Source: Paenibacillus peoriae
GTDB taxonomy: Bacteria > Bacillota > Bacilli > Paenibacillales > Paenibacillaceae
Direction: 5' to 3'
Length of the DNA: 64,000 bases
Assembly: GCF_022531965.1 (NCBI RefSeq)
Contig: NZ_CP092831.1
Coordinates: forward strand, 1,764,001 to 1,828,000
The position numbers and the translations under genes are program-made. Below the pieces are notes generated by a model. The model saw only the letters and a program-made list of their open reading frames with translations, had not been told where the DNA came from and did not search any database. This document shows, piece after piece, positions 33,410 to 42,955 of this stretch (positions are counted from its first letter, which is position 1; each line of letters begins with the position of its first letter).

Positions 33410-34654
33410 TTATGGGTTTTTCTTGGTTTTAGGCAACACTTCGACTGCTATCTCAGCCCATTTGACAGAGCCGTACGGTGAACTACCTCCCACAAATACA
33501 TCTGGACTTAGAATATTGACCAGATAAGTGCCAGGTTTTTGAATAACGACAGAACCGCTAAAGAATTTATCCTGTTTGAGGGGGATAACGGTCTTTTTTT
33601 CAACTTCAACAAAATCACCGTTCTGAAATGCTGCCACTCCAAAAGAAACTTCATTGCTTTCCAGATACGTAGCTGTCACGACTCCAGCAATTGCTATTGG
33701 GTCTCCAGCCTGTACACGGAGGTACCCCTGTGTCGGCTTGGTGAAGCGGATGTCATGCTCGTTCTCGGGATGGTTGTATCTAATAGGGACGGAGGACGGG
33801 TTTAATACTTTGCGATGCACCATAATCTTAACAGACCCTTTATCATTAGTGGTAATTTCCAACGGATTTGGACCGGGACGAAGCTCAACTGAATATTCAA
33901 TCCGCCGAAATGTTTGCCCATTTATTATAATCGGCTTTCCAATGCTTTTTTCTTTTCCCTTAAACGTGCTAATGCTACCTCCAATGGAACTTGTCATGCC
34001 ACCGTGCCCTGTATTTACCATAAGATAAGCATGCCCGAACTCTTTTTGTACTAATGCACTAAAAGTGATTTTTTCCTTATCCGTTGTATACGTTGGATGA
34101 AGCGCTTTAACTACTTTGTCGTTCCAGACCCAGTGCATGACTCCATTACTCCATGTATAATTTATTCCCATCTTAGGCAGAAGTGACGCTGGAATATACA
34201 ATTGATCGTTTTTCATAAACGTTTTAGGGATTGGCTCATCCAGCGCTGTCATGGTTCCGTCTTCGTATCTGAAAATCTTTGCTTGGTTAGGCATCAACCG
34301 AAATGAGGAAAAAGGTACCGAGTTCTCAGTGTCAAACTCCGCCCACGTGCTGCCTGTCTTTGCATCCCACTTGGTGGTTGCCAAGTGAGCTGTTTCCAGC
34401 CATTTGAACGGGAAATACAAGTGATTATTTTTCTTCAGCAGGGGAGCGGTCTTTATGGAGACGGAATCCAGCGATAAAGAAGATTTGTTTAATTCGGCAG
34501 TCAGTTGGTGCGGAACCAGATAGAACACAGCCGCATCCTCTACTACAACGGGAAGATTGGAATTTGAATTCTCCGCATAACTCAGAGGCGCTAGAAGCAG
34601 GCCAGAAATAAGAAGGCAGGAAGATACAAGTAGAGAAACAAAAATTCGTCTCAT
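33410..34654 (-). CDS. Secreted protein with copper-amine-oxidase-N-like (stalk) domain
   Basis: A 414-residue exported protein: signal peptide (about 1-26, ending SYAEN), an N-terminal repeat region resembling the copper amine oxidase N-terminal/stalk domain (about 55-180, with HLYFPFKWLE and QLYIPASLLPKMG), and a C-terminal beta-sandwich-like part. Stalk domains are common in exported Paenibacillus proteins of unknown role. ATG at 34654 is chosen since it begins a normal signal peptide and has GGGTG upstream; the frame is open 39 codons further. Confidence 0.7.
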   Translation of the reverse strand: MRRIFVSLLVSSCLLISGLLLAPLSYAENSNSNLPVVVEDAAVFYLVPHQLTAELNKSSLSLDSVSIKTAPLLKKNNHLYFPFKWLETAHLATTKWDAKTGSTWAEFDTENSVPFSSFRLMPNQAKIFRYEDGTMTALDEPIPKTFMKNDQLYIPASLLPKMGINYTWSNGVMHWVWNDKVVKALHPTYTTDKEKITFSALVQKEFGHAYLMVNTGHGGMTSSIGGSISTFKGKEKSIGKPIIINGQTFRRIEYSVELRPGPNPLEITTNDKGSVKIMVHRKVLNPSSVPIRYNHPENEHDIRFTKPTQGYLRVQAGDPIAIAGVVTATYLESNEVSFGVAAFQNGDFVEVEKKTVIPLKQDKFFSGSVVIQKPGTYLVNILSPDVFVGGSSPYGSVKWAEIAVEVLPKTKKNP

Positions 34655-34871
34655 TGAATAAACACCCAGTTTCATTTTTTTATCATATATACCAGAAAAA
34701 CGAAAAAAAGTTGCGTATATATAGTCTTTTACTCTGACCATTAGCCTTTTTGAATAACTTAGTTCTTTCATTCAACTGCTTTCTTATTTTGTTTTATGAC
34801 AAGCTTTATGATACTTCGACACGACTTTTACTATAAGATAAAAAAGACTAATTTACTTTGGAGGTGTCTTT

Positions 34872-35033
34872 TTGGAGTTATTTCTATTTATACTTAACAT
34901 TTTAGTTATCCTCCTTTCTATTGCTGGCGGAGTGCTTTTAATTGGATTAGTGTACAGAGGATATGTACTGCTAGGTTTACTTATTGCTGAGAAAAAGAGA
35001 AGAATAACGGATCAATCTCAAAATCAGGCTTGA
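34872..35033 (+). CDS. Small membrane protein (53 residues)
   Basis: TTG at 34872 is preceded by TTTGGAGGTG. The product has a long hydrophobic segment (about 3-38) followed by a charged tail (AEKKRRITDQSQNQA). It is divergent from the stalk-domain gene. No family is recognised. A good ribosome site and a sensible membrane layout make it more likely real than not. Confidence 0.5.
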   Translation: MELFLFILNILVILLSIAGGVLLIGLVYRGYVLLGLLIAEKKRRITDQSQNQA

Positions 35034-35138
35034 CTATTAGCCCAACATCCGATGGCGGTTACATTCTATAGAATGGCTGCTTTATAGCGGATACGCTTGT
35101 TGCCATTGGCATATAAATCCCTCCTCAAAATGAGTGCA
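35034..35138. other. Intergenic with possible 17-codon minus-strand peptide
   Basis: On the minus strand GAGGAGGGATTTATATG opens a frame of 17 codons (MPMATSVSAIKQPFYRM). The ribosome site is strong, but the peptide is too short to judge. Confidence 0.25.
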
Positions 35139-35164
35139 AAAAAGCCGCCATAGCTTTGGCGGCC
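35138..35164 (-). terminator. Terminator of secA2
   Basis: On the minus strand GGCCGCC pairs with GGCGGCT and is followed by TTTTTT. Confidence 0.8.
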
Positions 35165-35268
35165 GTGATTGGTAGGTATGTTTATACCGATTATAAAATT
35201 GAGGAATCCAAGCGGACGTCCGAAGTCAACACGGAGTCAATGCTCATCCTCGAAAAAGCTACGCTGCA

Positions 35269-37545
35269 TCAAAACTTTGACAGTTTGAATATAGGCCTCA
35301 AAATCTTGCGAATCCCAAAAGCAAATACAGTCATAGCGGTCCATGAGCTGCGCATATTCTGGATGTATTGATCGTTGATTATATAAGTCCGAGTGGAAGT
35401 AGGGCTCTTCAGACCGAACTCTTCCCACTCCGCCGGATCATTCGAACCTCCGAGCCTTACAAGCATATTCGCCGACTCGCTATTTACTTTAGCTGGAATT
35501 TGTTCGTATGCTTGGGTGATTTGTGCATGAAATTCGTCGATCGGATTGCCGCTGACAAGGCTTTCCAAGTGGATGCCTTCACGAAGGTAAGAAACGTATG
35601 CTAGATGGTCGGCCCAGAACTTGTCGATATAAAAAAGCCGTACGCGTTGCTCCAAAGGACTCATCAGCTTCTTGCCTTTTAAAATTGCGAGCCGCTCCTC
35701 GTATAGAATTCGTCGCTGTTCCTCTACCATATCCGAATAACGGTTTAGTTCTTGATGGATATCGAAGTTCTGGCCCATAATAACGCGCTGAATATGCGCG
35801 ATTTTGCTGCGTAGCACCGGGTCTTCGAGAGTCTCATCCTGCCTGTGGGCGCGAATCGCTTTATCGATGCCGAATCGAAGTAACAACTCGTCCTCTAAGC
35901 TTACGAAAAATACGGAAGCTCCAGGGTCGCCTTGGCGCCCAGAACGCCCGCGCAGTTGGTCGTCGATCCGCACGCTTTCGTGCACATGCGTACCAATCAC
36001 GTACAACCCGCCCAGCTTGGCGACAACTTCTGCTTGCGTAGGGTTGCCACCGCCGATCCGAATGTCGACGCCGCGTCCCGCCATATTCGTAGACACCGTC
36101 ACGGCGCCGATTTCTCCCGCTTTGGCAATGACCTCGGCTTCTTCTGCGTCGTTTTTCGCATTCAGGATATGGCAAGGTACGTCGGCAACCGCTAGCGCCT
36201 TTGCCAGCATGTCCGACTCCTCCACGCTTGACGTACCAATGAGAATTGGGCGTCCCGTCGCATGTACGGACGAGATTTCTTGTACAAGCGCCTTAAGCTT
36301 GGCTTCTTTATGTGTATAAATTCGGTGCGGATGGTCGATCCGTATGTTTGGCCGGTTCGGCGGAATTTGCACGACCTGCAGTGCATAAATCTCTTTGAAT
36401 TCCATGGCGGAAGCGTACGCGGTAGCCGTCATTCCGCAAATTTTTGGATACAGGCTAATGAAGTGTTGAAGGGTGATCGTCCCGAGAATTTTCCCGCCGA
36501 CTTTCGAGTGCAGCCCTTCTTTGGCTGCAAGCGCGGCTTGCAGTCCTTCTGGCAAATGCCTATTCTCCGCCACGCGGCCGGTATATTCGTCGATCAGCTC
36601 GATTTTCCCGTCCCGGACGATGTAATCGACGTCTTTTTTCAATAACGTTTCCGCATACAACGCGCAATTTAACGACGACAACAAATGACTATTATGGCTT
36701 TCGTACAAATTGCCGCACCCCAGCAGCGCCTCCGCTTTCGCAGCGCCCGCCTCATTCAAATAAACGTTCCGCTTGAACTCGTCGAAGTCGTAATACTTAT
36801 CTTGCTCGAGCTGCCTAGTCACATCTGCGAAACGAATTACATCGTTGCCGGAAGAATCCGGCTCGCCAGCGATGACTAGCGGCACCCGAGCTTCGTCGAG
36901 AAGCAGTGAATCCGCTTCGTCGACGATGACGTAGTGGAAAGGACGATGCACGGTATCGGCTTCGCTTAGTGTGATCGTGTCGCGCAAATAATCGAATCCC
37001 GCTTCTTTGGCCGTCACATAGGTTATATCCGCGGCGTACGCTTCTCGTTTCTCGGACAAGCTCATGCCCGCTTGAACCGATTTTACCGTTAACCCGAGGA
37101 AACGATAGATCGGACCCATCCACTCCGCATCCCGATTTGCCAAATAATCGTTAAAAGTGAGCACATGAACGCCTTCGCCGGTCAGCGCATTTAGATAAGC
37201 AGGCATAACAGCAGAGAGCGTTTTTCCTTCGCCGGTATGTTGCTCGATCACAAATCTCTCGTGCAGAGCGATGGCAGCCATAATCTGAACATCGTAAGGC
37301 TGTAATCCGAGCTTTCGCTTCGCTGCCTCGCAGACTAGCGCATAGGCATCGACAAGCAGTTCGTCCAAAGGCGTACCCGATTCTGCTTCCTTTTTCAGCC
37401 GGAGAGATTCCGCTTTCAGCCGCTGATCGTCCCATGCTTCCAAATTCCGTTTCCTAATGAGCTCCGCTTTGTCCCGATAGCCTTTCAGCTTATTCTGAGT
37501 ATCGCGGTCTTTGAATTTTTGCATCAACTTGACGGCTAAATTCAT
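35269..37545 (-). CDS. secA2: Accessory preprotein translocase ATPase SecA2
   Basis: A 758-residue SecA homologue with the DEAD motor intact: GEGKT (105-109), DEAD (209-212), TSNMAGRGVDI-type motif and QLRGRSGRQGD in the second motor domain, followed by the wing/scaffold region. It ends without the cysteine-rich zinc tail of housekeeping SecA and is shorter, so it fits SecA2, which exports a subset of proteins. No SecY2 or glycosylation partner genes are nearby. ATG at 37545 has GAGGAGGG ten bases upstream. Its higher GC than adjacent genes suggests separate acquisition. Confidence 0.88.
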   Translation of the reverse strand: MNLAVKLMQKFKDRDTQNKLKGYRDKAELIRKRNLEAWDDQRLKAESLRLKKEAESGTPLDELLVDAYALVCEAAKRKLGLQPYDVQIMAAIALHERFVIEQHTGEGKTLSAVMPAYLNALTGEGVHVLTFNDYLANRDAEWMGPIYRFLGLTVKSVQAGMSLSEKREAYAADITYVTAKEAGFDYLRDTITLSEADTVHRPFHYVIVDEADSLLLDEARVPLVIAGEPDSSGNDVIRFADVTRQLEQDKYYDFDEFKRNVYLNEAGAAKAEALLGCGNLYESHNSHLLSSLNCALYAETLLKKDVDYIVRDGKIELIDEYTGRVAENRHLPEGLQAALAAKEGLHSKVGGKILGTITLQHFISLYPKICGMTATAYASAMEFKEIYALQVVQIPPNRPNIRIDHPHRIYTHKEAKLKALVQEISSVHATGRPILIGTSSVEESDMLAKALAVADVPCHILNAKNDAEEAEVIAKAGEIGAVTVSTNMAGRGVDIRIGGGNPTQAEVVAKLGGLYVIGTHVHESVRIDDQLRGRSGRQGDPGASVFFVSLEDELLLRFGIDKAIRAHRQDETLEDPVLRSKIAHIQRVIMGQNFDIHQELNRYSDMVEEQRRILYEERLAILKGKKLMSPLEQRVRLFYIDKFWADHLAYVSYLREGIHLESLVSGNPIDEFHAQITQAYEQIPAKVNSESANMLVRLGGSNDPAEWEEFGLKSPTSTRTYIINDQYIQNMRSSWTAMTVFAFGIRKILRPIFKLSKF

Positions 37546-37692
37546 TGGAATTTGATCCCTCCTCGCTAGAAACACGCAATTCTAATAGTGGCTAAAGTAT
37601 AATCAAACTCTATAACAATAGCAAAGTTTGGAATAAAAAAAATATGGAAATGTCAAGGGTCAGCTTGATAGTTGGGTATTCAACTAAAGCCT

Positions 37693-37803
37693 ATGAAAAA
37701 GAAAACTATTTTTATCATTATCGGAGTCGTTTTAGCAATTTTTATCGTCTTTTTCCTTTTTAACTTATGGGCGATTAATAATCTGCATGTTCCTGCTCAA
37801 TAA
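37693..37803 (+). CDS. Small membrane protein (36 residues)
   Basis: A 36-codon frame with a basic start (MKKK), one membrane helix, and a short polar end (LWAINNLHVPAQ). It is followed at once by a terminator, which supports a real transcript. The ribosome site is weak. Function unknown. Confidence 0.4.
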   Translation: MKKKTIFIIIGVVLAIFIVFFLFNLWAINNLHVPAQ

Positions 37804-37825
37804 CTACAATGTGTCCAAAGATATT

Positions 37826-37854
37826 AAGCCTTCCTTTATTGGGAAGGCTTTTTG
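37826..37854 (+). terminator. Terminator
   Basis: AAGCCTTCC pairs with GGAAGGCTT and is followed by TTTT. Confidence 0.82.
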
Positions 37855-37899
37855 TATTATTAAAGTGGAAGCGTGGTTAACATAATGATTACATTTAAA

Positions 37900-38297
37900 A
37901 TAGGAGGCTTAATCGCAATTCACGAGAAACAAATAGCTGGACAGTCGCTATTTGAGATTGGGCACGACAATTGAAGCATGTGAAAGAGAATGACTTAGTT
38001 CATGGTGAGTGGGAGAAGTGGCTAAAGACAGTCGATTTTACTCCCAGAACAGCACAAAGAATGATTAAAGCATTTGAACAATTCGGAAATGCGACGACGT
38101 CGTCGCTTTTGGCAAACAGTAAAATATTTGAAATGCTATCTTTGCCTGAATCTGTAGACCGCTTAGAGTTTATTGATCAGGAACACACCATCCCCTCAAC
38201 TGGTGAACAGAAAACAGTGGATGAAATGACTGTGCGTGAGCTGCGGTATGATTCAACGCTGAGACAATTTGTCTTAGGCTTCAGCTATTACATATGA
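37900..38297 (+). pseudogene. DUF3102-like gene remnant, frameshifted
   Basis: The upper part reads [10 protein letters not shown] and then shifts frame (two extra bases near 37960) into [20 protein letters not shown], which matches the DUF3102 motif of phage and plasmid proteins. The downstream frame runs to TGA at 38295. The N-terminus is missing. A perfect 16-base palindrome, GCGACGACGTCGTCGC, lies inside it. Confidence 0.6.
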
Positions 38298-39313
38298 GTT
38301 GAGTAAGTATGATAGAGTGTTTGAATCGATTTTCTTATTGATAATATCGGAATGACTATTATAACACTCCCACTCCGCGATTCTTGTTACGATTTACGAT
38401 ACGTGTTTGCTGTGTTTAAAAATGTAGATAAATAAAGGATTTTCTAATTTTTGATTTCGCACAATTTAATTTATAATAACTTAAAATTCACTTGATGCAT
38501 CAAGCTTTTTTACACATTACTCCTCGATACCTACGATTGAAACCACGATGTAAAGCAATTCTCCACAAATCCCTTTATTTATCTATGTTTTAGCTATTTT
38601 TCGATACGGCAACAATTTAAATATATTCTGGCACAATTTTGAACCACAATGACTCAAAAAACCATATGAAATAAGTGTTTTATGCACATAAGATCAATTT
38701 TTACGATTGAGCTTCGATACGGGTGTAGGTACAGACTATCTCTACAGTGCCTCCCAAATTGGTGATACCCTCATATGGTTGACACAGCGTCAACTTCCTA
38801 TCCACTTTACTGAGAACATCAAAATATTACTTTCAAACTATGATTACAAATAGCTTAAAAAATGTTGATCAATTTTACTTTTATTGAATCTATGTATATA
38901 ATTTGAATATATTGGATAGGAATTTTTATCCAGTAGCTTAGAATATACATTTTTAATCAAAATTAGAGATTATAGCACATGTATAGATCGCCCAAATCTA
39001 TATTTACTGGTACATACTTTTTTACATAAATCTCTGTTTAAAAAAATTGATTGTTATTGGACGGTTATCCTGCCGGACATAAACAATATATTCGCAATTG
39101 CTACTTCTTACTTAGAAGGTGATTGCGTAAGCTCGTATTTCTATTTGACTTATGGAGCTAACTAACTAAATTTAACATACATCATCCTCCAAAAAATAGA
39201 CATACGAGACTTTGTTATATGGAGGGACAAAAAATGAAGTATGGATAAACATGTAGACAAACTTTGAACAAGTACTCTCTTATATCAATTAAATCCCATT
39301 TGGAGGTATAATC
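38298..39313. other. 1-kb AT-rich non-coding region with inverted repeats
   Basis: No gene is seen on either strand. An imperfect inverted repeat of about 40 bases lies at 38395-38448 and 38565-38622 (core TAGATAAATAAAG and its complement), and GTTGACACAGCGTCAAC forms a small dyad near 38777-38795. The end of the region must hold the promoter of the gene at 39314. Confidence 0.45.
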
Positions 39314-40045
39314 ATGAAAAATGTTCTTAGTTTGGCTTTTTCCGCTAGTCTTGCTCTAAGTATCCTTCTTCTTCCCAGTGCAAACATTTATGCCGCCGAT
39401 GAAACATCGCCTTCTTTCAGTGTTAATGACAATTCTTATCAGAAAATGAAAGATGCTGGAATGAGTGATAATGATATTGAGTTACTCCGTAAACATAATG
39501 AAAATGATCTTCAGATCCTAAAAAGCGGGGAATTGGAAGAGAAGGCATTGAATGACCAAAAAACTAGCCAATCGCTCACTGATAGCTCGGAGAATCCTAG
39601 GCTAGCAGCATCAAGTTTAGGAACAGTCGGTGATATTTTGGTTGCCTATAACGCAAGTTCGTGGGGTATTGATTTCGGATATCCAGGACATGCTGCTATT
39701 GTTTCCTTACTAAGTGGTAAAACAGTAGAATCGTTCCCAGCTGATGGAGTTCAATATCACACAAATGATTGGAGAGGTCGCTCAAATGTTTATGGAATGA
39801 GCGTTAAAGGGGCTTCGGGTTCCCAATATAGGGCAGCTGCACAATATGCAGCTAATCAAATTGGAAAACCCTATAACTGGAATTTTGTTAATCCATGGAC
39901 AGAAGCTAAATTTTATTGTTCACAATTGGTGTGGAAGGCTTGGAAAACTCAGGGGATTGATGTTGATTATATAACAATTGATCCTATTGTTACCCCAATG
40001 GAAATAGCTAAATCCGGTAATACTTCAATTTACTATAGTAACTAA
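39314..40045 (+). CDS. Secreted NlpC/P60-superfamily (YiiX-like) cysteine peptidase
   Basis: A 243-residue exported protein: signal peptide (about 1-28), a helical pro-region (about 40-95), and a permuted papain-like domain (about 103-243). The catalytic residues appear in the YiiX/YycO order: H126 in YPGHAAIV, E139 in TVESF, and C202 in FYCSQLVWKAW. Such enzymes cut amide bonds in peptidoglycan or related substrates outside the cell. TTTGGAGG precedes the ATG. The next gene begins after a hairpin and may share its transcript. Confidence 0.82.
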   Translation: MKNVLSLAFSASLALSILLLPSANIYAADETSPSFSVNDNSYQKMKDAGMSDNDIELLRKHNENDLQILKSGELEEKALNDQKTSQSLTDSSENPRLAASSLGTVGDILVAYNASSWGIDFGYPGHAAIVSLLSGKTVESFPADGVQYHTNDWRGRSNVYGMSVKGASGSQYRAAAQYAANQIGKPYNWNFVNPWTEAKFYCSQLVWKAWKTQGIDVDYITIDPIVTPMEIAKSGNTSIYYSN

Positions 40046-40053
40046 CAAACCTA

Positions 40054-40091
40054 ATCACTCACAGGAATATATATTTTTTCCTGTGAGTGAT
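40054..40091 (+). terminator. Hairpin between peptidase and next gene
   Basis: ATCACTCACAGGA pairs perfectly with TCCTGTGAGTGAT. There is no T-run after it, so it may be a partial terminator or RNA-stability element. Confidence 0.6.
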
Positions 40092-40110
40092 TTCACTAAG
40101 GGGGGACATT

Positions 40111-41283
40111 ATGCTCTTTAAAAAAAGAATAAGAATTATTTTTGCAACTTTATTTTTACTTGCATTGGCAGTTTCAACGTTTTGGTTTACTACAACACAT
40201 CATTCATTGAAAAATATAACAAAATCCGAGACATTTACTGTTGTTTATTCAAATGCAATGGATGACGGTGCAGAAATTGTGAAATACAGTAATAAAGGCG
40301 AGATTTTAGACAAAAAAAACTTAGTTAATGCCCAGTCACTTTATTATTTTGCCAAAGTAAAGAATGACTATTATTTAATGTCTGAACGAAAAAATAGACA
40401 TTACATACTTAATCAAAATGGAATTCTTCAACCATTTTTTGGATCTAATAAATATGGAAAAGATAGGAATATCGGAACTTCATTTTTGAAAGAAAGCGAC
40501 AATCATCTATTTTTCTCCATGAACGTGGGTATTAATCCGAGTTATTCTCCCACACAGTACACCAATGAATTGGTTTATTTCGATAAAAAAAATTTGAAAT
40601 ATAGAAATATTCTTTTGAATGGATATTTATTATCAACCGTTGAATACAATAATATGGCATACACTTTATATGTGAACAATAATGATAATTCTGTAGGTAT
40701 TTATGTCATTGATTTAAAAACATCAAAGAAGATCAAACAATTCACTATAGAAAATCGTTTACATGGTTTAAAAGAATACTTTCCGGTAGGCCAAAATGGA
40801 GCATCACTACAAATATTTAAAGGCAAGCTTATTGTATTTCTTGATGGCAATACATCTGATACACAATTTCATCCTATAATGCAGATAATTGACCCTAAAA
40901 ATGGTAAGTTGGAAAATGAAACATCTTTGTCAGATACTTCATTTTTGTTTTATGACAGCCAAATTTACAACGATAAATTATATATTCTCTCTGAAGACTT
41001 AAATTATACTATTTTCAATGACCTCAACAAAAAGCCTAAAAAGTTGAGATTAAAACAAAGCAATTCCGTCTCCGAAAAAATACAAAATGAGAAAGGAGTA
41101 ATATCTGGAGTACAGTATTTTGCAGGATCTGTTTTTGTCCTATATGATTATGTCAAAAATTCTCCTGTTGATAGAATAAGGGAAATAAGAGAATATGACT
41201 TATTGACAGGCAAAGAATTACATGTCATTCCTCTAGCATTTAAATCAAACAAGGAAATGATTCGTTTTTTTCTGACTAATTAA
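40111..41283 (+). CDS. Hypothetical membrane-anchored beta-propeller-like protein
   Basis: A 390-residue protein with one N-terminal membrane segment (about 9-27) and an extracellular part made of repeated short strands (for example YYFAKVKNDYYLM, LVYFDKKNLKYRN, KLYILSEDLNY), suggesting a beta-propeller. It resembles no family I can name. ATG at 40111 has AAGGGGGG upstream; the longer open frame lacks one. It may work with the peptidase encoded before it. Confidence 0.65.
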   Translation: MLFKKRIRIIFATLFLLALAVSTFWFTTTHHSLKNITKSETFTVVYSNAMDDGAEIVKYSNKGEILDKKNLVNAQSLYYFAKVKNDYYLMSERKNRHYILNQNGILQPFFGSNKYGKDRNIGTSFLKESDNHLFFSMNVGINPSYSPTQYTNELVYFDKKNLKYRNILLNGYLLSTVEYNNMAYTLYVNNNDNSVGIYVIDLKTSKKIKQFTIENRLHGLKEYFPVGQNGASLQIFKGKLIVFLDGNTSDTQFHPIMQIIDPKNGKLENETSLSDTSFLFYDSQIYNDKLYILSEDLNYTIFNDLNKKPKKLRLKQSNSVSEKIQNEKGVISGVQYFAGSVFVLYDYVKNSPVDRIREIREYDLLTGKELHVIPLAFKSNKEMIRFFLTN

Positions 41284-41301
41284 CTTTAAGGAGTGATTAT
41301 T

Positions 41302-41580
41302 ATGATTTACTGGTTATTTCCAAAACTTAATCCCCTCTTCCCTACTTTTATATTTTGCCCCATTCTGGCAATCTTGATCGGAGTATGTTTCGCCTATTTC
41401 AAAGGAAACATCTACTTAGGATTAATACTAGCCTTGCTACTGCCTCTTATATTTATTGCCACCAATTTAGAAACCATTGCAGTTAATATAGATGCTTGGC
41501 TTCTATATGGTTTTATCTACGCAATTATTACGTTTGTGGCTTATAAGATGGCGTTTTCACAGTTAGGAAAATCGAGTTAA
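41302..41580 (+). CDS. Small multi-helix membrane protein, DUF2651-like
   Basis: A 92-residue protein with three predicted membrane helices. Size and layout recall the DUF2651 (YbeF) group, though I am not certain. AAGGAGTG lies at the right distance before ATG 41302; GTG at 41293 is an alternative inside the site. It follows the propeller-like gene by 18 bases, so the two are probably co-transcribed. Confidence 0.6.
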   Translation: MIYWLFPKLNPLFPTFIFCPILAILIGVCFAYFKGNIYLGLILALLLPLIFIATNLETIAVNIDAWLLYGFIYAIITFVAYKMAFSQLGKSS

Positions 41581-41639
41581 TTTTTTTACACTATTATCAA
41601 TAGTCACCACGATCAAATTTTCGCACACTAACTTAGGTA

Positions 41640-41759
41640 TAACAGGCGACGATGCATCTTTTGAGTTCAATCCAGTTTATTTGCTAATTGGAAATCATTC
41701 CGGAAATGATGGGTCTGGTTACCCGATTAAAATTTCTGAGAATGGATATGCAAATTAAT
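41640..41759 (+). pseudogene. C-terminal gene fragment
   Basis: An open stretch without a start encodes ITGDDASFEFNPVYLLIGNH and ends at TAA 41757. It looks like the tail of a lost secreted protein. Confidence 0.4.
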
Positions 41760-41780
41760 TAATGAAGGGTTAGGGAAGAA

Positions 41781-42113
41781 GTGAAGGCTAAATTGAAATT
41801 TTTGGGGTTGGCTGCCCTTACTGTTACGTTTGCTGTAGTTATTGGTAATAATGTTTTTGCTAGTGACGATACTTCTGAAGAAATGAAGGGCGTTACAAAA
41901 GCAATAGTCCCTGACAGTGTATTAGAAGAACTTAATCATCCTGATAAAATTTATACTAAAGTTGGATTATTTATAAAAAAACCGCATTCTCTCCATGATG
42001 AAGATAAGTTCAGTCAAGATGAAGTAGTCTACGACGTTTCAAAGACTACTGATGAAACTAAAGCAATCATTCAATATGACGCTATTTACATCAAGGAAGA
42101 AGACAGTAAATAG
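41781..42113 (+). CDS. Small secreted protein
   Basis: A 110-residue product with a signal peptide (about 1-27, ending VFAS) and an acidic 80-residue mature part (KAIVPDSVLEELNHPDKIY...). The start is GTG at 41781, with AGGGAAG just upstream. It is followed by a terminator. No family is recognised; nearby genes are also exported. Confidence 0.6.
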   Translation: MKAKLKFLGLAALTVTFAVVIGNNVFASDDTSEEMKGVTKAIVPDSVLEELNHPDKIYTKVGLFIKKPHSLHDEDKFSQDEVVYDVSKTTDETKAIIQYDAIYIKEEDSK

Positions 42114-42162
42114 ATTTGTGTACTAAAGTATTTGAAAAGTTAAGTTGTATAATGGAATATCT

Positions 42163-42188
42163 AGGGCGACTTCGGTTGCCCTTTTTAT
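42163..42188 (+). terminator. Terminator
   Basis: AGGGCGAC pairs with GGTTGCCCT and is followed by TTTTTATT. Confidence 0.75.
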
Positions 42189-42291
42189 TATGCTCAATTT
42201 AGCCAAGTCTTTTTTCAACACTTTGTCATATAGTATACGTTTTGACATACTTTGCTAAATACAATTAATGACATAGTAGAGGATGATCCAT

Positions 42292-42908
42292 ATGAGTGAG
42301 ATTAGACGCTATGGTTACATAAGAGTATCGAGTAAAGATCAGAATGAAGCTAGACAATTAGAATCGATGAAGGACTTAGGTATTATGGAACGTGATTACT
42401 TCATTGATAAGCAAAGTGGCAAGAATTTTGACAGACCACAATATCAAACATTAAAGTGCGTACTTAGACACGGAGACATTCTGTTCATTAAGGAACTTGA
42501 CAGACTTGGACGGAATGCTAAAGAAATCAAACGTGAATGGCAAGATATAACGTATGAGATAGGTGCACACATTGTTATCCTTGTATGCCTATCCTTGACA
42601 CTAGACAATATCAAAATGGTTTGGAAAAGGTTATATCTAGTATCGTGCTTGAATTACTCAGCTACATGGCAGAACGTGAACGTGAGAAGATAAACGGTAG
42701 ACAATCTGAAGATATAGCAGCAGCCAAAAATAATGGTGTGGTATTTGGTCGGCCTAAAAAGGCAATAAGTGATGAGTTTATTACAGCATATGAGGAATGG
42801 AAGCAAGGTGGAATAACAGCAGTCGAAGCAATGAAGCGCGTAGAAATGAAGCCTAACACGTTCTATCGCAGGGTAAAGGAATATGAGCAACAGAAACAAG
42901 TAGGATAA
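42292..42908 (+). pseudogene. Serine recombinase (resolvase/invertase), frameshifted
   Basis: The N-terminal half contains the resolvase catalytic domain (YGYIRVSSKDQNEARQ with the nucleophilic serine, DRLGRN) and ends out of frame; the second frame, from about 42582, continues MPILDTRQYQNGLEKVISS and the C-terminal helix-turn-helix (GITAVEAMKRVEMKPNTFYR). One missing base in a GATATG-to-GTATG position explains the break. The intact protein would have about 205 residues. It marks past mobility of the region. Confidence 0.85.
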
Positions 42909-42927
42909 ATTGTTCATGTGTATGGAG

Positions 42928-42955
42928 CCTAGATGATTATGTCTAGGTTTCTTTG
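42928..42955 (+). terminator. Terminator after the recombinase remnant
   Basis: CCTAGA pairs with TCTAGG across an eight-base loop and is followed by a T-rich run. Confidence 0.6.

Noticed and set aside
38092..38107. Perfect 16-bp palindrome GCGACGACGTCGTCGC as an operator
   Set aside because: It lies within the coding part of the DUF3102 remnant and no promoter surrounds it.
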